DNA of 64,000 nt from Fistularia commersonii (lineage: Eukaryota; Chordata; Actinopteri; Syngnathiformes; Fistulariidae), in NCBI GenBank assembly GCA_037954325.1, contig JBBMNZ010000027.1:8210501-8274500 (forward strand), given 5' to 3'. Shown piece after piece: positions 36,070 through 45,655 of the stretch. Numbering within the stretch: position 1 is the stretch's first letter; each line of letters starts with the position of its first letter. Both the position numbers and the translations under genes were made by a program. The notes under the pieces are model-generated. The model had not been told where the DNA came from. It made no database searches and worked only from the letters and a program-made list of their open reading frames with translations.

Positions 36070-37351
36070 ATATTTTCGGATTCCTATTTTAATTTCACAA
36101 GTGGATTTTAGGGTAATTTGACACATTTTGGGGGTAGGGGGGTGCTATTTTAAAAAAAACACTGTGAAATTATTCTATTGAAGGTAAAAACCTGACATTG
36201 AAATCATGCATCATGTTTTTCCAAATCTCCTTTTTCATTTAACAGACAAATGACATTTAACTAATGTATACAACCAACCTCCAAACTGTTGTATAGAAAA
36301 AAAGGTTCCTGAACCAGTTTAAATACAATCTGGAAAACCATAATACTTGGGGTTTTCTTCACTCTGGAGGATTTTCTTTGACACTTTTGTGGGGTTTTCT
36401 TTGAATGTGCAGCTGCAGGCATAAAGGGGTGGGCATTGAATAACACAGACCTGCTACATTGACAATTGTCTGGATTTGGCTCCTGCTTGGACCAGTTAGA
36501 AGTTTAACTAAAGAAGTTATCCTGTAAACAAGGAAGTTACTAAAATGAATAAAAAAGACATCATAAGAAATTGTGATGTTATGATAAGGGTGTGTGTAGC
36601 TTGAGCATCCTCCCAGGAACACCATTTGTGCGGCTTATGCACAGAAACTGGAATAGACAAGTGACGCCATCAAGTGGTCACATATGAATAGTACGAGATA
36701 TGATATTTAAAGGTAAATCCAAGTTAATTATGGGATTTTCCACACCTCATTAATGAATGTAGGACACTTAATACGATTAAACTGTTGACAATCAGACCAA
36801 TTACTTCCCATCTTTTGTCTCACTTTGTTAAAGGCATGAAAAAAGATGAAACGATCACTGTCTCACACTTCAAAATAATTGCAAACCTCAAAGTGAAATC
36901 ATTGCGATTTTATTCTTCTGCAGTTATATTCTACTATACTCTTGAAAATTAAATCATTATCATGTGACTGATGAGCAGATCCAAAACCATGAAAATTAAT
37001 ATCAGAAAATTATATTTTAATAAAATACAACTGTGCATTTGAAAAAAGAGGCTCAAACTTCATGGTGCTATATTTAGCTGGAACAGCTGTCCATGTTTTT
37101 AATATAACATGTAAGTGTAACAGCAGTGGTTTATAATGAAGAATTAATGTTTTGATAATTGGTATATCATAGACAATTCTAATCTTTGTGGAGACCATAA
37201 TCATGAACAAATTGGTTGTCATTATTAAATAATTATAGTGTTTCTCCTCTGTGCAGCCAATGGGGGCAGGTATTGAACCCTGCTTACACAGGGCAGAAAG
37301 TAGCGGGAGGTCCCCCGAGCATATGGCTAGCATTTACATATATTTATGTCT

Positions 37352-37494
37352 ATACCGCTTATTCTGCACAGGTCACAGTCATCTGGTGAAAGCCAATCCC
37401 GGTACACAAAGGGCGAGGGGCAGGGTAGACCCTGGAGCAGCCTGCAGTCAATCAAAGGGGCCACATATAGAGACGCACAATCACATTGGCAGGG
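37352..37494 (+). mobile_element. Dispersed teleost repeat, 5' part only
   Basis: TACCGCTTATTCTGCACAGG, GGCAGGGTAGACCCTGGAGC and GGGGCCACATATAGAGACGC match the first half of the copy at 35,732. It ends about 280 bp beyond the DDX28 stop codon, so it could fall in that gene's 3' UTR. Confidence 0.65.
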
Positions 37495-37773
37495 TATTTC
37501 ATGTATACATTTGAAAAACATTTTTTTGAGTTGGGGGGACCTTATGGTGCACATGTGCATTATTTACCATCAGTACGGCAGTTGCTTCAATTTGGCATGA
37601 TCAGAAAAAAAATAGTTTTCTTCTCCAGTGCTTTTGTCACAAAAGATAATCTGGACACCATAATGGAAAAAATAAATTCATACTTTCTTGAGTGTTCAGT
37701 GCTGTAATTGTTGGCGATTACTCCTGAAAAATCCAACATACAAAGCATAATGTATAAAAATACTTCAATACTG

Positions 37774-39411
37774 CTATTCCTCTAATTCAGGTACTTTGTG
37801 TATTGGCTCATGGATATGTGATTCCATTCCTGGCAAACACATCTTCCTACGTGCTGCAGTCTCAATTTTCTGCACCTGCTCCACATCCCAGGGATGTGTA
37901 ACAAAGCTGAGTACCTCCCCATTACTCACACTCCTTGCCCTTCCCACCCTTCCTGCCCGATGAATGTAGTCAGTGAGAGATTCTGGGAAGTCATAGTTAA
38001 CAACTAGGCGAACTCGTGAGGTGTCCAGGCCACGGGAGGCAATGTCTGTGCATATCAGTATGTCTACCATTCCTTTCTGGAAGGAGTGGAAGATTCCAGC
38101 ACGCACCTTGGAAGGCATCTCCCCTTGTAGACGTGTGTGCTGTAACCCCATTTCCTCAAGCGAATACCCCAGCCAATTGACAGTGCTCAACTTATTGCAG
38201 AAGACCAGAACAGCACCTTCTCCTTTCTTTTGTTGAAGGAGTTTGATGGATTGGTAGAGCTCCAGGAGCTTATCCACACCTTTAACCTTCAGGAACGTCT
38301 GCTTCACGTGTGGCATGAGGAAGTGCAGCATCTTGCTCTTGATCACCACCATACTGCCAAGATCTGTCACTTGGCTGAGAACCTCCCCGACACCACCTGG
38401 GAAGGTGGCCCCCACAACCAACAACTGGGCTTTCAATGTGGGGCTCTGCGTCTCCTTGGGATTACTAGCAATGTTGGCATGTGACAAAATGTCCTGTATC
38501 ATGTCAGAAAAGCTGGGGTCAAACATAGTGTCAGCCTCATCCACCACCAGGAAGCTCAACTCGCTCAAATCCACGCAGTGTCTCCGCAGGGCCTTGATGA
38601 GAGCGCCAGGAGTGGCGACTAAAATATCTGGGGTATTCTTCTTAAAGACTGCCTTGATGTGTCCTACACCTCGTCCACCACCAACAGTCCTTGTCAGCAG
38701 ATCAAACGGAGCACACAAGGTCCTGGACACAGATGCGACTTGCTCCGCCAGCTCTCTGGAGGGCACGAGAACTACACAGTGAACCTTTGAACTCCCACCA
38801 TAGACGTCTGAGGCTTCATTAAGCTGTAATTTGTGAACTATCGGCAGGAGGTAACTCAGTGTCTTTCCGCTGCCTGTCTCGGCAGCACAGAGAATATTGT
38901 GCCCTTTCATGACCTTGGGGATAGTTTGCAGCTGTACAGTAGTAGGATGGGTGATACTCAGTCTGCTCAAAGCTTCTACCAGCTCCTTGCAAAGCCGCAG
39001 ATTTTGAAAAGTCCCCAATGTGGCGTTTTCTGCGTCCTCCATCGCATTCCCAGCAACGAAGGGTGCCACGGATTTGGTGTTGTTGATCGTGAAGTGATCC
39101 CCAAACGATTTGTTGTGTTTCCATCCTTTCGAGCATAGAACGGGTGTCTCAAACTTTCCAATAAAATATCCCGCAGACTGATTGAGTTCGGGGTTCTTGC
39201 TCTGAATGAGAAGCTTTCCGGCTTTGACGGTGTGGACGTTGATTTTGCCTCGGGTTTGCTTCAGCGTTTCCACGCGCTTCTGCATGTACCGAGGAACACG
39301 AATAACCACGGAGTTTTCTGACAAAGATGCCGTTTGACAAAAGCGAACGGGCACCGTGAAAAAACTAATCCGACGATTGAAAGACATTCTGATAATGTTT
39401 GGCCGAAACAT
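37774..39411 (-). CDS. ddx28: DDX28, mitochondrial DEAD-box RNA helicase, single exon
   Basis: ATP-dependent RNA helicase. Family knowledge: DDX28 works in mitochondrial RNA granules in assembly of the large mitoribosomal subunit. The predicted protein is 545 aa (human about 540). Visible motifs, numbered from the chosen Met: Q-motif region 135-160, motif I AAETGSGKT 176-184, Ia PSRELA 217-222, Ib TPGA 267-270, II DEAD 291-294, III GAT 334-336 (GAT rather than the usual SAT, as I recall it in mammalian DDX28), IV VFCNK 403-407, V DIASRGLD 456-463, VI HRAGRVGR 484-491. Long stretches such as MPHVKQTFL and VTHPWDV match DDX28 specifically. The frame opens 40 codons earlier at 39,531, but that ATG has T at -3. 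The Met at 39,411 has A at -3 and begins a basic, acid-free leader (MFRPNIIRMSFNRR) typical of mitochondrial import. No introns or frameshifts. Stop at 37,774-37,776. I could not fix a poly(A) signal downstream. Confidence 0.97.
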   Translation of the reverse strand: MFRPNIIRMSFNRRISFFTVPVRFCQTASLSENSVVIRVPRYMQKRVETLKQTRGKINVHTVKAGKLLIQSKNPELNQSAGYFIGKFETPVLCSKGWKHNKSFGDHFTINNTKSVAPFVAGNAMEDAENATLGTFQNLRLCKELVEALSRLSITHPTTVQLQTIPKVMKGHNILCAAETGSGKTLSYLLPIVHKLQLNEASDVYGGSSKVHCVVLVPSRELAEQVASVSRTLCAPFDLLTRTVGGGRGVGHIKAVFKKNTPDILVATPGALIKALRRHCVDLSELSFLVVDEADTMFDPSFSDMIQDILSHANIASNPKETQSPTLKAQLLVVGATFPGGVGEVLSQVTDLGSMVVIKSKMLHFLMPHVKQTFLKVKGVDKLLELYQSIKLLQQKKGEGAVLVFCNKLSTVNWLGYSLEEMGLQHTRLQGEMPSKVRAGIFHSFQKGMVDILICTDIASRGLDTSRVRLVVNYDFPESLTDYIHRAGRVGRARSVSNGEVLSFVTHPWDVEQVQKIETAARRKMCLPGMESHIHEPIHKVPELEE

Positions 39412-39720
39412 TTTACCAGCGCGAACGGCTCTCAACGTCACCAAACCAAAATAGCTGACATTGAAATCCCCTTTTCCAAAAACGTCCCGGGAGCAAGCAG
39501 GAATTAGCAAGTAAAAAACGAGAGAACGCATAAAGTTATCAAAAATGGATTCTAGATCATTAAAAGTGGAGACTGACGTCTCGCAAAGTAGTATTGCTGC
39601 TGTCGTCCAGTATTATTTACCAGCGGTGGACTGCCATGTTTAGCCACGCTTTCTTGTCGCATGTTGATGACGTCAAGAGGCGCAGGTTGATTACGTAATT
39701 CAAATTTGTATATTGAAATT
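39412..39720 (-). promoter_or_regulatory. ddx28: DDX28 5' leader and promoter region
   Basis: The region directly upstream of the DDX28 start holds a full palindromic cAMP-response element TGACGTCA at 39,668-39,675, a second TGACGT core at 39,574-39,579, and the palindrome TTACGTAA at 39,691-39,698, the consensus for PAR-bZIP or C/EBP-like factors. No TATA box is obvious, as expected for a housekeeping gene. No divergent ORF with convincing coding character starts on the other strand. The promoter role and its limits are inferred from position and motifs only; the transcription start is unknown. Confidence 0.55.
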
Positions 39721-41765
39721 GTTATGCCAACCTTGTATTTTTTCAATTAATTGCAAATCGCATTTTATTTTCACGTAAAACCAGCGAATTTCATATTTTT
39801 TTAGTCTCCGGCGTTTCATTTCCATAAGGCAGGCATCTATTGTGTTTCTATGTGTATCTTTTTACCGTAAAGAACAATAAATTAGCTTTTTTAAAATAAA
39901 TGCTGACATGTTAAAAAATAATCTGGCCCAAATGAATGAGCAATATAATATGTCATTGACACAAATATGAGATTAGCTGTCTTCCTGTTTCAGTACTCTG
40001 AAATTCAAGGATTGCCTAAAACAGTAAATCAATTGGCCACCAAAGCAGGCCATAGAACTACTGCCAGAGTAGAATCTCCTAACCTTTTCCCATTTTTTGT
40101 GGTGTACTCTTGAACATGGTGCGCCTGTTCTGACAATAAATCAATCAAGGGACCACGGGCACAGTGAATCAGCATTGGCTGCAGTTTGGCAATGTCATAG
40201 ATTGTATTCGATTCATGTAGCATGAGAAAGAGCACTGTCTGTGACACAACAGTGTCAATAACTGTCCACAATGATCCTATTCAAGGCTGAACAACATGAA
40301 ATGCCATCAATAGAATCTTATCAAATTGATCTTTTACCATTCCTACAGATACCTGTTCAACATGTTATTGGATTATTCTGTCAGAACTTGCTTTCAGTCA
40401 AGCTGACACTCACGTTTGCTGTATAATATGTACTCTTTTAATACAGCGCTACTAATTAAAAGCTCCACATGGGCATATCCTGGGATTCTTAGGGGGATAA
40501 TCCCGTTGTGCTGCTTTGCCACTGAGTATGAACAATAATAAAAGGAGCCTAATCTCCTTTTGCATCCAGAGAGACTCTACAGGGGGACACATTCTTCTGC
40601 AGGTATTCATCAATGTATTTTAATTAACATATCTTGTGTATAAGTTTCTTAAAGGGACATATGTGATTTTACATTGTAACATAAAATGGGCGTGTGTGAC
40701 TCTGTCACCACTAGTATTGATTGTACATGAACCATGTGCTGAATGAATCAGCTCACGCATTGATTTGCACCCCCCTCAGAACATGATGTCTGTCACATGG
40801 TGGCTAAACCGATACTGTCAAAAAGAAATCCCTCTGAACTACCTTTTTATTTAACATGGAATAAAGAAAGAGTGAACAGAGTTATTTTTCACTATACCAA
40901 AACAGTGTTATTGCTAAACTGAAATTTTCAACATACATCGTTCAGAGAACCAAAGAAGCCACTAAGATGAGGCAAAACACCTCTGGATAAATAAATCAGT
41001 TGAATTCAAAAAATAACTGGACCAGTTGTTGGGATCGGATTGAACAATCAGTAAGATATCAATTTTACAGATTGAACATTGGGGGGCAGCATAAATCAAC
41101 AAGGAAGATTTAAGGTCACCTCAGCACAATCGGGACTAAGATCGCAAAGGCTTTCAACTCTACAATACAGTACAATATCATTTTTGACAAAGTCAAGTAA
41201 CCAAACTTTGCAACCTCTGCCAATGTCTTTATCACAATCAAAGGAAAAACAACAAAATAAATGTTATCTATTCTTTGAACTTTGTTTAGCATATCTCCAG
41301 TATTTCATGAGGTTATAAAAGATTGAATTATTTACAGTAAAGAAAGCTGTTTTTCTACGCTATCATTACTTCAGAAAGTCTGCAATTCCTAATCAGATGA
41401 AGTTCTGATACAGACACAGCGCAGTGTGGTATTTGTTGACATTTACTGAACATTATGCCTTTTTCTACGAAGTGCTGCATTTGCATTTGTGCAATGTGTA
41501 AAAGCCATAATCCTTGAAAGAGTGACACCTCTCAAACCAGTGTGGGGGCAGATGTTTTTTTTTTTTTTTTTCAAAACTTTCTTTACAAGAACAAGATATC
41601 ACAAACCACATCAACAACCTCCCACGCATTTTTTGTTATCTTCTCCCTTCAAAGGTCATCTGTTAAGATAACTTAGGTATACTATATTAGACTTGGGTAA
41701 GTAATGAGGCATGGCTGCTGCAGAGGTGAAAGTTTGGTCCAGTGCTGAATAGTACCACCACAGCC

Positions 41766-41865
41766 AGTTACAACAACAACAACAACAATGATAATAATAC
41801 TAATAATAATACTACTACTTCTACCACTACTACTACTAATAATAACAATAATAACAACAGCAACA
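41766..41865. repeat. Imperfect trinucleotide repeat block (AAC/AAT/ACT)
   Basis: About 100 bp of mixed ACA, ATA and CTA triplets in the DDX28-NFATC3 spacer, degenerate rather than pure. Confidence 0.85.
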
Positions 41866-42703
41866 ATTATAGTGCCGTTATAGTGCTCTAAATACTGCAA
41901 GTCTACCCAGCTATTGAAAAGAAGATTTTATGCTAATAACACTGCAATTTCAGTTTATTTTAACAATCTTTTCACATTTTATTTTTATAGGTATTGTTAG
42001 GATTTTAAAAACTCTGGTCATTTTTGTTTGGAAATTAATATAGAAATTCGTCTTCATCCTAATCTGCAGACCTGCTTTACTATGGTGATTTCAAGTATCA
42101 GGAAAATTTGATTGTGTATCATGTCTCACAGAGAAATTAATTTGGGAAAGAATTACGAATGACGGAAAGAAGATGGCATACAGCTCAAAAAGGTTTAACC
42201 ACTTGCTTTTGGTTGGAACTAAAGACCACAGGAAATGCAATAATTGTGCTTTCATAGACATTGTGCCTGTCTCTACACCCACATACCTCTAGTTGTATGG
42301 TTTGTGTCATTGTCAGAAGTATTCTGTTGTGTATGTAATTTGAGTTCTGAAAAACTAAATGAATTACTAACATTTTTGTGGTAGCATTCTGTAAAGTTTC
42401 AAATGAGCATACCATTTTTACTTATTAAGTGCAAGCAGTATAAATATAAAAAAAAACAGTAAAATGCAAAATTTTATTTTCAAAATCTATTTAGTTCCTT
42501 TTTCTTTCTGTTTTTTCAAGGAGTTCATACAAGTGGAAGCTGTTGTGCAATTTTACTGAATCTATGACAGGCAGAACTTGTGACGCACTCGATCTGAAAC
42601 AAGTTGATGCTTTATAAGTCTGCTTATCAGTGCCATATAAACCTCTGTGAAACATTAAGAATCTGCATGATAGAAGCAGACATTTTTGATCTCCCGCGAG
42701 TCT

Positions 42704-42708
<5 letters not shown>

Positions 42709-42737
<29 letters not shown>
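42709..42737. repeat. (GT)n microsatellite
   Basis: About 14 TG units in the DDX28-NFATC3 spacer. Confidence 0.95.
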
Positions 42738-42740
<3 letters not shown>

Positions 42741-43047
42741 TGACTGTCTATGTCTGTATGTGAGCATATCTGTAAATTTGAGTGGGTGTCCTAAATGCTG
42801 CCCAGCATTCAAGTTAATTTTGTTGGATTATTTCCCAAGATCAAAATTAATGTGATTGTATGTTGGAATATATATATAATACATATAGTACATAATATTT
42901 GAAGTTTGGAATTGTACAGGGTAATCAAATACAAATACAACTGATTTGGGGTTAAAACCACACATTGTAGCTATAGAATGTGTTAGCCTGTCTGTTACTT
43001 ATACAGTTAAGAATATTTTTTGTTTGTTGCAAAGTACATACAGATGA

Positions 43048-43122
43048 TTGTATTATTCCTTCACATAAACAAACAATGCACAGTTACTGTGCATTGTTTG
43101 TTTATGTGAAGGAATAATACAA
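43048..43122. repeat. Perfect 75-bp palindrome (37-bp arms)
   Basis: Left arm 43,048-43,084 starts TTGTATTATTCCTTC; the right arm 43,086-43,122 is its exact reverse complement; the single centre base is T at 43,085. There are no mismatches. It could extrude as a cruciform, or as a foldback hairpin if transcribed. No flanking direct duplication is evident, so a transposon origin is not shown. Confidence 0.97.
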
Positions 43123-44317
43123 AACTGGGTAACTGATTCAATGTCATTCTGCTTAGTTGCAAAATGAATCACCTGTAAAATAACAGCTCTGTTCCAATTT
43201 TATGGATTTTTATACTGTAACCATAAAAGACATAGCTAGATCAAATACATTCGAGAGATTAATTAAAGCACTTTTATCTAATTTTGGATATGAATTTAAG
43301 CATGAATTTATGATTTATGAGTACAAGTAAACAGCAAACACAAATTAGCCATGAATGCTGTTTTCATATTAAAGTGGACAAAAAAAGTTATCATAAGCAG
43401 TAAAAGCATGTAACAAGAGAAACTTTGAATTACTTTATATTTTTGACAGTTCATCTGTTGGGGTCGTAGTCCTAAGTGCCCTTGTTGACAATGAAACCAG
43501 AGCAGGATGCGCTATCTCATTGTTCTCGGGCTGAGGATGTATCTCTAATTTTTCATTTTGTCAGATATCAAAAAATATTGAAACAAAAATCTGTTAGATT
43601 TTTTGGAAAAAAAACAAGAGATATTTTACAGAGCCAAAATTTCATTACTGTGATATCAGCATTCACAAAGTTTGAATGCTAAAACAGTGTTATTGTGTTA
43701 TATAATAAAAGTGTATTAATTAATTTTTATAACTCATCATCTTTAATGTAACAAGGACCTACTGCTATAAAATCGTACAAGAACACAAATTTTCATAATT
43801 TCTTTACTTGAGTGGAGAGGAAGCACAATGCACCAACCCCAACTGGAATATTCAACAGCAGCCAATGATGAAAACAGCGAACCTGTTTCTTCTGCAACCT
43901 TCTAGCAAACATAGTCAACTAGAAAATTAATTCGTAATATTTTTCCAACATTTTATTGAATTAGGTGAACTGTATGTTTGGAATCTTATAAATTGTCAGT
44001 TGAACAACAACAACAGCACAAATTACCTCAGCCAAAAAGGCCGTTAAACCTAACCCACAACTCTTTTGAGGAGATTTGCTAATCTAGTCATTACTAATAA
44101 AAAAAAAAGAAAAGCTGCACCATCACATTGTTTGCTTGTAGTGCCATCAACAGGCTTATCCGCTGATTGGAACATCATCAAGCCCGGGGATTTAGAGGTA
44201 AAAAGTGCATCCAGTAATTATACTAAGCAACTTTGGCTCGTAGAGAAATAACGCAAGAATTCAGTCAGAGGCTGGGTGACCAGTGAATGGAGGACAAGTC
44301 ACAAACAAAAACTGAAG

Positions 44318-44345
44318 AACGGCAATAAACGAGTTTATTGCCGTT
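44318..44345. repeat. Short perfect inverted repeat upstream of the NFATC3 CpG region
   Basis: Arms of 13 nt (AACGGCAATAAAC and its complement) around a 2-nt GA centre. AATAAA is present on both strands within the arms. It is followed at once by an (AAC)n array. Confidence 0.95.
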
Positions 44346-44357
44346 AGCGACTAATAT

Positions 44358-44389
<32 letters not shown>
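44358..44389. repeat. (AAC)n microsatellite
   Basis: About ten AAC units just upstream of the NFATC3 CpG-rich region. Confidence 0.95.
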
Positions 44390-44427
44390 GCGAAAAGGCA
44401 AAGCAAGTCAGTAGAAGTAAACTGTTT

Positions 44428-44480
44428 ACGTGTGTGCGTGTGAGCGCGTGTGCGCGAGTGCGTGCGCCCCCGCGCGCGCC
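44428..44480. repeat. Alternating purine-pyrimidine, Z-DNA-prone tract
   Basis: Largely alternating ACGTGTGTGCGTGTG, GCGCGTGTGCGCG and CGCGCGCG segments with few breaks, at the upstream edge of the NFATC3 promoter. The Z-DNA tendency is inferred from composition. Confidence 0.85.
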
Positions 44481-44563
44481 CTATGTGTTGTGTCTGCTGA
44501 CATCACCGCTGGCACTGCCTTGTCACGCGGGGTTAGTAAAAGTTGGGATAGGAGCTCCGAGGG

Positions 44564-44599
<36 letters not shown>

Positions 44600-44614
44600 G
44601 AGAGAGAGAGAGAG
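44564..44614. repeat. (GA)n purine tract
   Basis: About 25 GA units with one GGG interruption near 44,588. It lies in the NFATC3 promoter or leader. Such mirror-type purine runs can form triplex DNA and are also GAGA-type binding sites. Confidence 0.95.
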
Positions 44615-45011
44615 GCCGGGACGACCGTTCGGAATATTTTACCGGCTCTATAACGAACAGTAATCCTTTCCGGGGAAACTGCCGCTTCCCTCCCCTTTCT
44701 TGATCAGAAGGAGGGGGAGATTTAGAGTTATAGTGGTACGGAGGCGAGTTTCTCTGAAGTTGAAGCCAGAATTTGGCCAGAAGGAGCGGAAAGCGAAGGA
44801 CTTATCGGTTGGATTTGACCGAACGCGGTCGGGAGGGGTGGCGGTGGCGGTGGGGGGAACCACCGGGTTCGGGGTCCGTACATGGCGACAAACTGAGGAG
44901 TTGTGACTTAAATGAGTAAAAGTTGGATGCTGCGGTAGTTTACCAGAGCGTGAATTGCTCTCGCGGTCGACGGTCGAGTTGCGGGGGGAGAAGCCCCTGC
45001 TGTCAAACCCG

Positions 45012-45102
45012 ATGACTGCTACAAACTGCCCCGGGAATGAGGAGCTGGACTTCAGGCTGATTTTCGGAGAGGACGGGCAGCAGCAGCCATCAGGCCCCGC
45101 AG
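45012..45102 (+). CDS. nfatc3: NFATC3 exon 1 (coding part)
   Basis: First coding exon of NFATC3, the calcium/calcineurin-regulated transcription factor. It encodes MTATNCPGNEELDFRLIFGE followed by DGQQQPSGPA, matching the vertebrate NFATC3 N-terminus (MTTANC..DELDFKLVFGEDG). The ELDF-L-F element is the short conserved acidic/hydrophobic activation segment at the NFAT N-terminus. The exon ends after the first base of a codon (GCA G) at a clear donor, CAG|GTAAGC. Joining that base to exon 2 at 59,760 recreates the A-D-L-E-P-D-D junction seen in the family, which confirms both splice sites and the phase. The start context is weak (C at -3, A at +4), but no better in-frame ATG exists upstream. 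Which teleost paralogue (a or b) this is cannot be told here. Confidence 0.95.
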
Positions 45103-45600
45103 GTAAGCGCTTAACTAATGGTTTATAGCGTGTAACTTCCGATAAGTCACCTTTCTTAGCTAAAACAAAACTTGATTAATTTACCCCTGGCAGCTTGCAG
45201 ACACCGTTTTTATAGCATTGGCTTTTTAAAAATAATTAAAAAAAAGAAACAGGGGAGCCCACGCAGTGTTTTATACCCTCGTTTTGAAATGAAGCCATTT
45301 AAGTGTCATGCCTCATTTTTATCAATCAGGGAGTTTTAATGTTACCGCCAGCTGTTATTAGCACGATATGCTAACAGGTTAGCGCGAGTGTTGTTATTGT
45401 AACAGTTCTTATAAGCTCTACGAATGCTGTCAAAACTTGCCATGCAAGTTGCTGTTGTAACTTCCCGTTAGTTTATCACTTTTAACATGGTCCTTAAATA
45501 TTCTGAAGGCTCTACGCTTACACAGTTCCACAGCGGAGATAGATCACTGTAATTTTGTCGGTAACAGTATGGCAGACAGGGGGACAGTTTGAATGTTGTG

Positions 45601-45655
45601 AAAATGATATTGCCATGCAGACAGGGACAGGCTTTCTGCATGGCAATATTATTTT
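45601..45655. repeat. 55-nt hairpin in NFATC3 intron 1
   Basis: Arms 45,601-45,621 and 45,635-45,655 pair over 21 positions (20 Watson-Crick and one G-T) around a 13-nt loop, CAGGGACAGGCTT. The core arm is ATATTGCCATGCAGA. No recognised microRNA seed. Confidence 0.9.

Larger units (their letters stand above)
33351..37773. other. AT-rich spacer between the CpG-rich region and DDX28
   Basis: Contains an ATT/AAT triplet-rich block at 33,418-33,492, poly-A at 33,971 and two dispersed repeats (35,732 and 37,352). The 3' UTR of DDX28 should occupy its right end. No coding exon recognised; the 100-codon frame at 34,855-35,157 resembles nothing known to me. Confidence 0.7.
39721..44317. other. AT-rich spacer between DDX28 and NFATC3
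   Basis: Head-to-head intergenic DNA with the triplet block at 41,766, the (GT)n at 42,709 and the perfect palindrome at 43,048. No exon seen; in particular I find nothing resembling DUS2, which flanks these genes in mammals. Confidence 0.7.
44420..45011 (+). promoter_or_regulatory. nfatc3: NFATC3 CpG-rich promoter and 5' leader
   Basis: GC/CpG-rich block that contrasts sharply with the AT-rich flanks and ends at the NFATC3 start codon. It contains an alternating purine-pyrimidine tract (44,428-44,480), a (GA)n tract (44,564-44,614) and GGGAGG/GGTGGCGG boxes around 44,830-44,860 of the GC-box kind. Two short upstream ORFs precede the main start: ATG at 44,882 (5 codons with stop, ending 44,896) and ATG at 44,912 (9 codons with stop, ending 44,938). 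Whether they lie in the mRNA depends on the transcription start, which cannot be read from sequence alone. Confidence 0.7.

Noticed and set aside
38819..39138. Additional frames of about 100 codons on both strands inside the DDX28 region
   Set aside because: They overlap the conserved helicase frame, have no family similarity, and are shadows of the real gene.
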